NCBI GenBank assembly: GCA_017961515.1
Contig: JAGCXC010000058.1
Coordinates: forward strand, 25,792-89,791
Direction: 5' to 3'
Origin: Clostridiales bacterium
Lineage (GTDB): Bacteria; Bacillota; Clostridia; Acetivibrionales; RGIG10202
Length of the DNA stretch: 64,000 nt
How positions within the stretch are numbered: position 1 is the first letter of the stretch; each line of letters opens with the position of its first letter. Shown here one piece after another: positions 34,271 to 43,241 of this stretch. Below the pieces are notes generated by a model, which worked only from the letters and a program-made list of their open reading frames with translations, was not told where the DNA came from and did no database searches. The position numbers and the translations under genes were made by a program.

Positions 34271-34876
34271 TTATTGTCCAGTATGTCCAAATCCACCGCC
34301 TCTATTATGGCCTACTTTAGTTGGATCATCATGCATAATAAAATTAGCCCTTTCAACTTTTGCAAATATTATTTGTGCAATTCTTTCTCCTTTTTTTATA
34401 TATATTGACCCATATGGATTCCCTCTTTTATCTATGTAACATACATCATTCATGCAAGGCAATTTGTCTTTTTCACACTCTATATTTTTCTCTAAATATT
34501 CCCCAATTGTCATTTTAGTATAATTTTCACTTAAATCTTTTAGTAGACTCGAATCGTTCATAATTCTATACGCTAGCACCGCAGGATTATAAGTATTTTG
34601 CACTATAACTCCAACTATATCTCTATAGTCACTATCAATTGTACCTACACAGTTAGCCAATCGTATATCTGTCTTAAGTGACAGACCACTTCGCGGTCTT
34701 ACCTGTGCTTCCACATCTTTCTCCATTGCTATAATAAAATTTAGCGGTACCACCTTTGTCTGCCCTGGTAACAAAACTATATCCTTTGCTGCATATACAT
34801 CACAACCAGCTGCATTTAAAGATTGATACTCTGGAACCCTTCCACTTTCTAGTACTTTAATATAAACATTTGTCAT
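34271..34876 (-). CDS. dut: Deoxyuridine 5'-triphosphate nucleotidohydrolase with an internal insertion
   Basis: dUTPase hydrolyses dUTP to dUMP, keeping uracil out of DNA and supplying thymidylate synthesis. All five motifs are present: AAGCDVYA (about 22), PRSGLSLK (about 61), VGTIDSDYRDIVGVIV (about 77), KGERIAQIIF (about 162) and GHNRGGGFGHTG at the C-terminus. The length is 201 aa, about 50 more than the usual trimeric enzyme. The extra stretch (about 97-150, rich in acidic and lysine residues with two cysteines, CEKDKLPC) lies between motifs 3 and 4. The ATG at 34876 has GGAG upstream. It ends the carD-ispD-U32 run. Confidence 0.92.
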   Translation of the reverse strand: MTNVYIKVLESGRVPEYQSLNAAGCDVYAAKDIVLLPGQTKVVPLNFIIAMEKDVEAQVRPRSGLSLKTDIRLANCVGTIDSDYRDIVGVIVQNTYNPAVLAYRIMNDSSLLKDLSENYTKMTIGEYLEKNIECEKDKLPCMNDVCYIDKRGNPYGSIYIKKGERIAQIIFAKVERANFIMHDDPTKVGHNRGGGFGHTGQ

Positions 34877-34939
34877 GTGTTCTGCATCTCCTTTTATTCT
34901 TTTAAAATTATACCTCTATCACCCAAGCTATAGAAAAGC

Positions 34940-37342
34940 TTATACTTTCCTATATAAATGCCCTTTTGTATATTTATCTTGCTTTATTAATCCTTCGCAA
35001 GAGCTTCCCCTTAATATCTTTATATTAAAATCTACAAGCTCTTTTATTTCATCAAAATTCTCATCTAATATATTTAATCTAACTCTATTTACTCCACTCA
35101 TCTTTTCTATATCTTTCCCCATAAATATCTTATTTGAATTAAATAAAATACACCTATGTGCATGTGGATCACACATTATCCTAAACTTTTCACCTTTTCT
35201 GTCTTTCAAATAATAAGTATCCTTTCTACAAACTTCATTACACTTACCATCTTTATATCTACCACACAAATCTCCTACTATACAATATTCCATTGTCATA
35301 ACAGGAAGACTCCCGTATACTATAACTTCCTTCTCCACATTCTCTACTTTTTTTAAAGCATTAATTTGATTTAGTGTAAGTTCACATGATAATGTAACTT
35401 CTTTTGTCTTCATGCGCTTTAGCAATTCAATTGCATGCGTATTAAATATATTTAAGGTATAATCACACAAAATATTTTCAATTTTATCTTCCAAATACTT
35501 TACTGTGCCCACATTTCCACACATAACACCTGCAAATTCTTTTAATTTATCTAATTTTCTTTCTATGTATTCATCATACCATTTTCTTGTCACTGCTGGT
35601 ATATGCACATATACGGATACGTTATTTTTTCTACACATATCAATTAACTTTTTATAACGCTCATCCTCAATAATACAAACAGGCAAATATATTCTAGACG
35701 CCCCCAATTCCCAATATTTCATATCATAATCTACATTATAGAAAAATAACGAAATCTCCAATGGATGGCTAGTATCCATCTCATAATTAGCTCTACCCAG
35801 AGTCGCAATTTTCTTGTCCTTAATTTCTCCTCTAATACTATCCAATTCTTCAATTGCCAATCTTCGTATATTATTTATTTCGCTAATAGGCACTACTACT
35901 CCATCTTCCAATTTAACATCTACGGTTTCAAAATAATATGGCGTATCTCCCGTCTTTTTTAATTGTTCTATTACTCTATCACAAACTAACGGCTTATTAA
36001 TCGCTTTACACGGGTAAACATCACTTATTTTTTTCACTACATTTTTATCTTTATCTTCAATAACTAACTCTAAAGGCTTCCCATCCATTATTATTATGGA
36101 TCCTCGAAGTGCAATTCTTTTTAAATCTTTCCCACAAATACTTGCTTTAGCTAATTTATTTAACCTTTTACTAGATGTTTTATATAAAAGATTGTTCTTT
36201 TTTATATTCCCATCAAGATACCCTAACTTGACAATGTCTTCACTTTTTGCGTTTTTCACCATTTCATTGTTCAATAAAATTTGTGACACAATAACTCCTG
36301 GGTTCTTCTCTTCGCCATTGCAAATTTCTATACCATCACCTATCTCAATAGAATCTTTCAGTTTGACTGTTACTAGACGTTTGTTTACATCAAAAAACAC
36401 CACCTTACCCAAAAACACACCTAAATTCTTGGGCTTATCTGTAGTTATCATATTATTGGGGGCCCCACCATCAAAATAACCTTTCGTGAACCCACCTCTA
36501 TTAAAAATTTGCATCAAGTCTTTAAAATCTTGCTTTTCCACGTTGTATCTCTTATTATCTATGTATTTTCTATATATTCTAATTACTGTAGCTACGTACT
36601 CCGGTGTTTTCATCCGTCCCTCTATTTTTATTGATTTTACTTTACTATCAATTAATTCGTTCATTCTATCAATACTACACAAATCTTTTGGGCTTATAAG
36701 ATGCCCTTTTGATACAACTCTATCATTTTGTAGTAATTCATACTTAAGTCTACAAGGTTGAGCACACCTCCCTCTATTACCACTCCTAGACCCAATCATA
36801 CTACTTAGCAAACATTGTCCTGAATATGATATGCACAACGCGCCATGACCAAATACTTCTATATCTACATCGCAATTTTCTACTACATCTCTTATCTCAA
36901 TTAAAGAAGTCTCTCGTGCCAATACAACTCTACTAAACCCTATCCGCTTTAAAAATTCCACTCCGTATTTATTATAAATAGTCATTTGTGTACTAGCATG
37001 CAAACTTAACTCTTGAAACATCTGTCTTGCTATGCACGCTAAGCCTAAATCCTGAATTATAACACCATCTACATTAGCCAAATATAATTGGCTCAAAAAA
37101 TCAATCGCATCCTCGAATTCTTCATCTGACACCAAAGTATTTACTGTGATATACACCTTCACACCTCGTATATGCGCGTATACCACCAAATGTCTTATAT
37201 CATCAATAGAGAAGTTGTCCGCAGACATCCTTGCGTTGAACAACTTCCCTCCTAAATAAACCGCATCCGCACCATTCTTAACAGCCGCATAAAATGACTC
37301 AACATCACCCGCAGGTGCCAAAAGCTCAATTTTATCTTTCAC
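34940..37342 (-). CDS. Peptidase U32 family protein with C-terminal DUF3656 region
   Basis: An 800-aa U32 protein of the RlhA/TrhP type. These enzymes take part in hydroxylation of rRNA or tRNA with prephenate rather than proteolysis; which RNA is modified here cannot be told. The opening IELLAPAGDVESFYAAVKNGADAVYLGG is diagnostic. The U32 signature with conserved cysteines is EVFGHGALCISYSGQCLLSS and GRCAQPCRLKY (about 165-200), forming part of an iron-sulfur site. The C-terminal half includes an accessory domain with further cysteines (CIVGDLCGRYKDGKCNEVC). It lies 22 bases after ispD. Confidence 0.93.
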   Translation of the reverse strand: MKDKIELLAPAGDVESFYAAVKNGADAVYLGGKLFNARMSADNFSIDDIRHLVVYAHIRGVKVYITVNTLVSDEEFEDAIDFLSQLYLANVDGVIIQDLGLACIARQMFQELSLHASTQMTIYNKYGVEFLKRIGFSRVVLARETSLIEIRDVVENCDVDIEVFGHGALCISYSGQCLLSSMIGSRSGNRGRCAQPCRLKYELLQNDRVVSKGHLISPKDLCSIDRMNELIDSKVKSIKIEGRMKTPEYVATVIRIYRKYIDNKRYNVEKQDFKDLMQIFNRGGFTKGYFDGGAPNNMITTDKPKNLGVFLGKVVFFDVNKRLVTVKLKDSIEIGDGIEICNGEEKNPGVIVSQILLNNEMVKNAKSEDIVKLGYLDGNIKKNNLLYKTSSKRLNKLAKASICGKDLKRIALRGSIIIMDGKPLELVIEDKDKNVVKKISDVYPCKAINKPLVCDRVIEQLKKTGDTPYYFETVDVKLEDGVVVPISEINNIRRLAIEELDSIRGEIKDKKIATLGRANYEMDTSHPLEISLFFYNVDYDMKYWELGASRIYLPVCIIEDERYKKLIDMCRKNNVSVYVHIPAVTRKWYDEYIERKLDKLKEFAGVMCGNVGTVKYLEDKIENILCDYTLNIFNTHAIELLKRMKTKEVTLSCELTLNQINALKKVENVEKEVIVYGSLPVMTMEYCIVGDLCGRYKDGKCNEVCRKDTYYLKDRKGEKFRIMCDPHAHRCILFNSNKIFMGKDIEKMSGVNRVRLNILDENFDEIKELVDFNIKILRGSSCEGLIKQDKYTKGHLYRKV

Positions 37343-37364
37343 AAAAAACTCCTCTCTATAACAT

Positions 37365-38063
37365 CTAAAAGCTCAATTCTTCCTTTATTATGTCCGCAAC
37401 AATCAAATCTTCTCTCGTTGTTATCTTTATATTATAGTTACTTCCCTCTACTACCTTTGTTCGAATACCACATCTTTCCATCAAAACGGTATCATCCGTT
37501 CCCTGATATCCATCTTCCTTCGCCATAATATGTGCCTTTAAAAGATCTTCTTTTACAAAAGCTTGCGGCGTCTGTACAATAACTAATTTACTTCTGTCTA
37601 ACGTTTCTTCAATTTCCATAAAATTATTTCTTACTTTTATTGTATCTTTAGGGGTAATTCCAAATGTAGCACTTCCATATTTACACGCTGCATCGAGTAA
37701 ACATTTTAAATCTACACATCTAACAAATGGCCTAGCTCCATCATGTACCACAACCAAATCTATACTATCCTCAACACTACACAATCCATTAAAAACAGAC
37801 TCTTGTCTACTACTTCCGCCTTCAACAATCTTTACCTTCTTCTTTATCCCATCAATCAAAGCCCTTGCATATTCCATATCTTCTCTTCCAACAACCAACA
37901 CTATCTCTTTTATTCGCTCGTTAGCAGCAAACACATCTAACGAATAACTAAGTACAGGCTTTTTGCCCAACATTATAAATTGTTTCTTAACATCCAACAT
38001 CATCCTCTTGCCGGATCCAGCTGCCACAATTATTGCACTCACACTATTACATTTTTTGTTCAT
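37365..38063 (-). CDS. ispD: 2-C-methyl-D-erythritol 4-phosphate cytidylyltransferase
   Basis: Third step of the non-mevalonate isoprenoid pathway, transferring CMP to MEP. The 232-aa protein has the nucleotide-binding AIIVAAGSGKRM (about 10) and the signature VVVHDGARPFV (about 107). TPKDTIKV and TPQAF follow, and EGSNYNIKITTREDL is near the end. ATG 38063 directly follows the carD stop; the upstream in-frame ATG lies inside carD. The carD-ispD order is common in Clostridia. Confidence 0.96.
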   Translation of the reverse strand: MNKKCNSVSAIIVAAGSGKRMMLDVKKQFIMLGKKPVLSYSLDVFAANERIKEIVLVVGREDMEYARALIDGIKKKVKIVEGGSSRQESVFNGLCSVEDSIDLVVVHDGARPFVRCVDLKCLLDAACKYGSATFGITPKDTIKVRNNFMEIEETLDRSKLVIVQTPQAFVKEDLLKAHIMAKEDGYQGTDDTVLMERCGIRTKVVEGSNYNIKITTREDLIVADIIKEELSF

Positions 38064-38064
38064 G

Positions 38065-38565
38065 TTACTGTGCCTTCGCCCTATTATTGTATATGTAGTC
38101 ATACAACATTCTATCTATATGATCTTGTTTCCATCCTTTTATAAGAACTATCTCACTTTCTAAAATCTGCTTTGCATTACTAAGCATCTTCTTCTCACCC
38201 GTAGACAAGCCCTTGTCTCTCTCCCTAATCATTAGGCCTTGCACAACACTTGCTACATTTAATATGTCTCCTGTTTTTAATTTAATCATATTATCTCGAT
38301 ATCTTTTGTTCCAGTTACTTTCCTTGCTATACATTGGCTCCTCTTGAAATACGGAAAAAACATCTTCTACTAGCGACTCATCTGACAAATCCCTTATACC
38401 AATTTCTTCCATTTTCGAAATGGGTACCAATATCTTCATACTTCCCACAGGTATCCTAAGAACGTAATAATTTTGCTTTGACCCTAATATTTCTCTTTCT
38501 TCAATGTCCTCTATGACGCCTGCTCCATGCATTGGATAAACTACCTTATCGCCTATGTTATACAT
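38065..38565 (-). CDS. CarD family transcription regulator
   Basis: CarD/CdnL proteins bind the RNA polymerase beta subunit and stabilise open complexes, often at rRNA promoters. The 166 aa start with MYNIGDKVVYPMHGAGVIEDIEE cut by the usual Tudor-like RID fold, including LRIPVGSMKILVPI (about 40). They continue into the helical C-terminal domain, with WNKRYRDNMIKLKTGDI (about 82) and LSTGEKKMLSNAKQILESEI (about 117). ATG 38565 has GGGAGG upstream. A perfect consensus promoter lies about 290 bases upstream, leaving an unusually long leader. Confidence 0.93.
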   Translation of the reverse strand: MYNIGDKVVYPMHGAGVIEDIEEREILGSKQNYYVLRIPVGSMKILVPISKMEEIGIRDLSDESLVEDVFSVFQEEPMYSKESNWNKRYRDNMIKLKTGDILNVASVVQGLMIRERDKGLSTGEKKMLSNAKQILESEIVLIKGWKQDHIDRMLYDYIYNNRAKAQ

Positions 38566-38607
38566 AAAAAAACCTCCCACAAAAACATCAACTAAGCACC
38601 TATTCAG

Positions 38608-38766
38608 TCAAAAAAACACTGACACCCTCCAACTCTTAGCCATCACTTTTAACATGACAACCAAAACAGTAGATTTTTTTACCTGCATCGGATTATAAAT
38701 TCTGGGGAGAAACTTAATTGAAATGTACTTACCTGCCAAGGTTAATCTTTCAACTGCAATATTCAT
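38608..38766 (-). CDS. Possible 52-aa small protein in the carD leader
   Basis: Within the 5' leader of carD an ATG-started frame of 53 codons runs from 38766. The product begins MNIAVERLTLAGKYISIKF and is basic and hydrophobic (about ten K/R). A second short frame (about 22 codons), in a different phase, precedes and overlaps its start. The Shine-Dalgarno is weak (AAAGAAG). It could be a leader peptide, a decayed gene or chance. The whole 38581-38987 interval otherwise holds the promoter at 38852-38880 and the terminator at 38937-38962. Confidence 0.25.
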   Translation of the reverse strand: MNIAVERLTLAGKYISIKFLPRIYNPMQVKKSTVLVVMLKVMAKSWRVSVFF

Positions 38767-38851
38767 CTTCTTTGACTTTCAAAAAACAAATACCATTTCT
38801 CTCTAAATTTAAACCTTCCATTGCTACAAGTTAAAACCTTTTATGCCCTAC

Positions 38852-38880
38852 ATTATATACCCTAACATTATTTTTGTCAA
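38852..38880 (-). promoter_or_regulatory. Consensus sigma-A promoter of carD
   Basis: Minus-strand TTGACA (38875-38880), 17 bases, TATAAT (38852-38857). The predicted start near 38845 gives a leader of about 280 nt before carD. Confidence 0.85.
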
Positions 38881-38936
38881 ATGGCATAAAAAAAAGTCTT
38901 ATCTTAGCCTGGGGCGATTGTTTACGCAAAAAAACA

Positions 38937-38962
38937 ACGGCCACAAAACTGGTTAGGACCGT
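38937..38962 (-). terminator. Terminator after sbp
   Basis: ACGGCC (38937-38942) and GGACCGT (38956-38962) pair with one bulge, followed on the minus strand by TTGTTTTTTTG. It ends the coiled-coil-ftsQ-sbp run. Confidence 0.7.
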
Positions 38963-38987
38963 CATCTTTACATAAATTTAGTAAACT

Positions 38988-39356
38988 CTATTCAGCTACC
39001 GTCAAAGAATCATCCTTTTTATTCCAATATTTCTTTATCATAATCCTTCTCATTGTTCCGAAATTAAAAAACATTCTATTACCAAACGCAACTATCGCAG
39101 CAAAATATAATTGTATGCCTATTTTATCACCTATATAAGTTAACACGGCCGCCAATATCGCATTCAAAAAAAATCCTGATAAAAAAATCGATAAATTAAA
39201 ATTTCCTTTAAGTTTAGCGACTATACCTCCGCAAACTGTATCCATTGCAGCTAATATAGCAACAGCTACATATATTGAATACTTCGCTGGAATTGTAATA
39301 GGCATCCCTATACCTATCAATACACCTAAAATCGCACCCATTACCATTAATAACAT
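38988..39356 (-). CDS. sbp: Small basic protein Sbp (DUF1290)
   Basis: A 122-aa integral membrane protein with about four helices. The family hallmark is GVLIGIGMPITIPAKYSIYVAVAILAAMDTVCGG cut in pieces: a GxxIG start, PAKYSIYVAV and AALDT-like AAMDTVCGG. Next come SGFFLNAILAAVLTYIGDKIG and FGNRMFFNFGTMRR. In Bacillota sbp lies in the division/cell-wall cluster near ftsQ and ftsZ. The function is unknown. ATG 39356 follows GGAGG. ftsZ does not follow; a terminator does. Confidence 0.9.
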   Translation of the reverse strand: MLLMVMGAILGVLIGIGMPITIPAKYSIYVAVAILAAMDTVCGGIVAKLKGNFNLSIFLSGFFLNAILAAVLTYIGDKIGIQLYFAAIVAFGNRMFFNFGTMRRIMIKKYWNKKDDSLTVAE

Positions 39357-39420
39357 GTTTTGTCCTCCTTTTTTTTGGTACATCGTAAAAACTTTCTTGT
39401 GCTATGTAGAATATTATACA

Positions 39421-40236
39421 TTATCTTTGGGCTAATGCATATGTTTTTTTCGTAAAAGTAGGATATCCTTTATTCCTAAACTTCAAAATACCTTCTTCTT
39501 CCTTGTCCAGTTTGTTAAAAAATATCTCTTTTACGTAATTTATTTTATATAAATTTATATCACGTTCATTGCCCAAGTACACTAAGATTCTATTGTCTAA
39601 AAAAAGTTTAGTATCTTTAACATCATTTAAATCTATGTAATCTATCTTATCGTACAGGTTTTCTGACTGATAGTCCGATTTTTTTATTGTTTCATAAATA
39701 TGATAAAACGCCTTTACTTTATCTTCACTCATATCTATTCTATCGCCAAGCCTAACTCCTTTTAAACGTATGCCATTTATCTTTGGTATTTTATCATTAT
39801 TAATGTCATCAGTTATATCCAAAGCTACGCCCTCTTGATCTACTACAACATAAGTTGTATGGTATGATACTCGAGCTACCGGTTGTCTTTCTTCTATATC
39901 TATCTTATATTTTCCTAACCCAACAAGTAATATCTTTACATTTTTTATGTATGGACACTCCTTTATAACTTGTCTTTCTCCTTCAAAATACCTATGCATA
40001 GCAATACTTTTTACACTAAATTTGCTGTTTTGGGCAACTTTTCTAAACCAATTATCATTTAAATTTATATTCACAATATTTTTGATTTCGTCTTTAGTAT
40101 AATGGTTATTCCCATTAACTTTTATTTCCTTTATATCGAACAGCGGTGACATACAAAAGGCCACTGTCGCTCCTATTAGAAGCACACTTAATATAAAACA
40201 TCTTCTAAAACTTTTTAATCTCCTGCTTTTTTTCAT
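39421..40236 (-). CDS. ftsQ: Cell division protein FtsQ/DivIB
   Basis: Divisome protein with a short cytoplasmic tail, one membrane helix (about 12-32) and an extracytoplasmic POTRA domain (about 35-105). The POTRA domain starts at IKEIKVNGNNHYTKDEIKN and includes LVGLGKYKIDIEERQPVARV. The FtsQ/DivIB domain (about 125-235) has YVVVDQEGVALDI and IPKINGIRLKG. The 271 aa are a normal length. It lies 31 bases after the 910-aa coiled-coil gene and 65 bases before sbp, so the three may be co-transcribed. Confidence 0.88.
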   Translation of the reverse strand: MKKSRRLKSFRRCFILSVLLIGATVAFCMSPLFDIKEIKVNGNNHYTKDEIKNIVNINLNDNWFRKVAQNSKFSVKSIAMHRYFEGERQVIKECPYIKNVKILLVGLGKYKIDIEERQPVARVSYHTTYVVVDQEGVALDITDDINNDKIPKINGIRLKGVRLGDRIDMSEDKVKAFYHIYETIKKSDYQSENLYDKIDYIDLNDVKDTKLFLDNRILVYLGNERDINLYKINYVKEIFFNKLDKEEEGILKFRNKGYPTFTKKTYALAQR

Positions 40237-40267
40237 ATCGCTCGTAACTCCCTACTCCTTTCTAAAA

Positions 40268-43000
40268 TCACCCCACCTCTGTTTTTTGGGTGGATTCTTT
40301 ATATTCATTGCTTGCAATTTCTATCGCCTTTATAAGGCTTGCGATCTTTACCAACTCCTCATTTTCCATTTTTGTATTAGCTAATACTTGTTTAACAAGA
40401 TCCGAATTCTTGACAACTTTACTTCTAAAGTCCTCAAAACTACTTATTCCATTCTCTTGCATAGTCTTTAACGACTTAGTCGCTACTTTCATCAGTTTAT
40501 TATACTCCATTTGATCATCTTTGTCATTAGATTTTGCACCTCTTGCTAATTCTTCCATTCCTTTTTTATACGCTAACACATATTTTTTTATGTCGTATAA
40601 CTTACGTGCGGCCTCTACCGCATTCTTGTAATCTTCCTTTAATTTTGCTATTTTCATAACTTTCTCGTCTCTTATTTCCTTTAGATCATTAATATATAAA
40701 ATTTTATTATATTTTACATTCATATTCTTTAGCTCTTCTAGTTGATCCCATGCTATATCCATAAGTATTTCTCGTATATTCTCATCATATCCTTCAAGTC
40801 CCGCTATATTTTCATGTGACTTATCTTTTACGTACATCTTCTTAGTTTGTGCTGCTTTTTTATCTTTTGGTTCACTACTTCTTTTTCCATACTCCACACC
40901 CAATCTTTCGCACACATTGGATATGCTTTCTTTTAATTCGTCCAAATCCTTTACCTTATCCTCCATATAATATATTCCACTAAAATCAATTTTTTCATCT
41001 ATTGTCTCCTCTGGCTTTATATACACTATACTTTCTTCTATCTCTTGTTCAAATTTTGTCTTATCATGTTTAGGTGGTTGTTCTACATTTTTAGTTAATT
41101 TATCTGTTGATAATACTTTATTTATTGAATTTTTCAATTCATCCATCAACTGTATATTCTCATCAAATTCGCTAGACACAACTATGTTATGCACATTAGC
41201 TTTTATTGCATTGTTTTCATTCTTCATTTCATCTATATCGCTTATAACCTTTGTCATATATCTATCAAATTCTTTTGTATATTCATTATTATATTCCTCT
41301 ACATTCTCAAAAAGTCTTAAATTATATGGCTTTATCTCTTCCTTTGCTTTCTCTAAAAGTTCTTTTTTATCCTTTACTACTTCCAAATCGCTAACCTTTA
41401 TCTTATCTTTTAATGCCTTCTTATTCTCGTCTAGTTTTGATAAAAATTCATTATTCTTTTCTCCAAGGATACCCATCGTATCTATTATTTTTTGTGCTTC
41501 CTCTTTTAACATATTTTTTGAATCCACTAAAAGTGCCTCTTTTTCTGTATCACTTTCTTCACTATCCTTCTTTTCTTCATACTTTTTCTCAAGTTCAGTT
41601 TTCTCGGCACTAAGTTTTTCTATTTCCTCTTTTATACTTAAAATATGATTATCTGTCTCTTGCACTTTCTCTTTAATACTATTTTCTAGTTCTCCCAATG
41701 TATCCTTCACATTTTCATACGTATCTATTTTACTTAGTTTTTCTTTAATGTTATCCAGCAAGTTCAATATGTCTTCTTTTAGTGACTTATCCATCTCTTT
41801 TAATATTCTTTCTTTATCATCTATAACTTTTTGTTTATTATTGATATTCTCTAGTAATCCTTCCTTTGAATTTCCTTTTAGCTCCCCTAACTCTTTTTCT
41901 ATATTATCTATTTTTTCTTGTAACCCCGCGATTTGATCTTTTATCCTGGATTGCAACATCTCTAAATAGCTAAACTCATTCTTTGCATACTCACTAGCTT
42001 CATTAAAACTATACTTTATTTCCTCCTCAAATTTTTGTCCCTTAGTCTCTATCTCCTTAATTGAACTTGTTATAGTATCTTTTAATTTTATTAACCTTTC
42101 GTCTTCCATATCAGGAGTATATTGATTCGCGTACTCTGTTAATGTATTAATATACTCTTTTTTATCCATAAGTTTTTTAGTAGCATCATTCACGCGCTGA
42201 TAAATTATTTCCAAAAATTTATTATGGAAATCTTCTATTGATTTTGTTAAATCTTCCTCTTTATTCTCATGCATAATTTCTTGGAACTTATTCTCAACCT
42301 TTTTTTGTATATTTAACATATCCTCAATAACAATATCCAATGTTTCTTTCTTTTTGGGGCCTGTTTTTTTCTCAATTGTTGCAGTTGACTTAACTTTAGG
42401 TTCATCGTCTTGTTGATAGTCTATAAACGCGGCTAATTCACTGACAGCCAAATCCTTTTCAGGTTTTAATTCATCTTTTGGCGTACTTTGTTCTACTGTC
42501 TCTCCGCTTAATTCTTCACCTTCTTGTTCAAGCTCCTCTATGCGAAGTAATATAGTTTTTTTCCTCTCTTCTTGTTCTACAATATCCAATTCTTTCTTTT
42601 TTATCTCTACATTGATATTAGGTATAGACTCTTTTTTAGCTTGAACTGTATCCATAGCCATCTTATAATCATCTTTACTATGTATTCCATGACTATTAAG
42701 ACGCTCTACAACTCCATTTAATCCACTTTTTAGCGACTCAATTCTTTCTTCTAAAATTTTTCTATCATCAACAGCATCCTCGCTTAATTCATCCAACATT
42801 TTCTTATTCTCATTAATTTTCTCTTTTTGTGCATCTAATTCACATACATCCGGATACAATAGTTTTAAACTATTTTCTTCTTTTTCTATTTCAATAACCT
42901 CTTTTGTGGCACTGGCTATATATGCTCTTTCCTTAGCTAGAAAGTCATCTATTGACTCTACATCTTTTTTTAACTTTTCTATTTCAGATGCATTACTCAT
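40268..43000 (-). CDS. Large coiled-coil protein of unknown function in front of ftsQ
   Basis: A 910-aa protein, rich in E and K, almost wholly predicted coiled coil. N-terminal 35-200 is coiled coil (SEIEKLKKDVESIDDFLAKE onward), then a linker rich in T, P and K (about 200-245). Long coiled coils run to about 640, and a low-complexity acidic stretch (VEQPPKHDKTKF onward) follows. Another helical domain of about 170 residues (ILMDIAWDQLEELKNMN to the end) closes it. There is no signal peptide, membrane helix, Walker motif or cysteine, and no SMC head. ATG 43000 has GGAGGG. The location in a division cluster, 31 bases before ftsQ, suggests a cytoskeletal or structural role, by inference. Confidence 0.8.
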   Translation of the reverse strand: MSNASEIEKLKKDVESIDDFLAKERAYIASATKEVIEIEKEENSLKLLYPDVCELDAQKEKINENKKMLDELSEDAVDDRKILEERIESLKSGLNGVVERLNSHGIHSKDDYKMAMDTVQAKKESIPNINVEIKKKELDIVEQEERKKTILLRIEELEQEGEELSGETVEQSTPKDELKPEKDLAVSELAAFIDYQQDDEPKVKSTATIEKKTGPKKKETLDIVIEDMLNIQKKVENKFQEIMHENKEEDLTKSIEDFHNKFLEIIYQRVNDATKKLMDKKEYINTLTEYANQYTPDMEDERLIKLKDTITSSIKEIETKGQKFEEEIKYSFNEASEYAKNEFSYLEMLQSRIKDQIAGLQEKIDNIEKELGELKGNSKEGLLENINNKQKVIDDKERILKEMDKSLKEDILNLLDNIKEKLSKIDTYENVKDTLGELENSIKEKVQETDNHILSIKEEIEKLSAEKTELEKKYEEKKDSEESDTEKEALLVDSKNMLKEEAQKIIDTMGILGEKNNEFLSKLDENKKALKDKIKVSDLEVVKDKKELLEKAKEEIKPYNLRLFENVEEYNNEYTKEFDRYMTKVISDIDEMKNENNAIKANVHNIVVSSEFDENIQLMDELKNSINKVLSTDKLTKNVEQPPKHDKTKFEQEIEESIVYIKPEETIDEKIDFSGIYYMEDKVKDLDELKESISNVCERLGVEYGKRSSEPKDKKAAQTKKMYVKDKSHENIAGLEGYDENIREILMDIAWDQLEELKNMNVKYNKILYINDLKEIRDEKVMKIAKLKEDYKNAVEAARKLYDIKKYVLAYKKGMEELARGAKSNDKDDQMEYNKLMKVATKSLKTMQENGISSFEDFRSKVVKNSDLVKQVLANTKMENEELVKIASLIKAIEIASNEYKESTQKTEVG

Positions 43001-43150
43001 ATTTATCCCTCCACACGGCGCTATTCTTTATATATATAACGGCTTTTTTCTTAATTTTATTAGGACAATTAAAATTAAAAAAAACGAAAAACTTATATAC
43101 CTACATCTCATTTTGTACTTTTATGTTAAATTTGGTGTTTTTATACAGTA

Positions 43151-43179
43151 TTGACTCATTGTTTTTTATATGATATAGT
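43151..43179 (+). promoter_or_regulatory. Sigma-A promoter of the LD-carboxypeptidase gene
   Basis: TTGACT (43151-43156), 17 bases, TATAGT (43174-43179). AGTCAA follows (43177-43182), making an inverted repeat with the -35 box across the whole promoter. Confidence 0.8.
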
Positions 43180-43241
43180 CAAACTTGTGATTTTTGTAAA
43201 ACATTGCAAAAAAATAAGTTTACTAGTAGGGTGTGGTTTTT

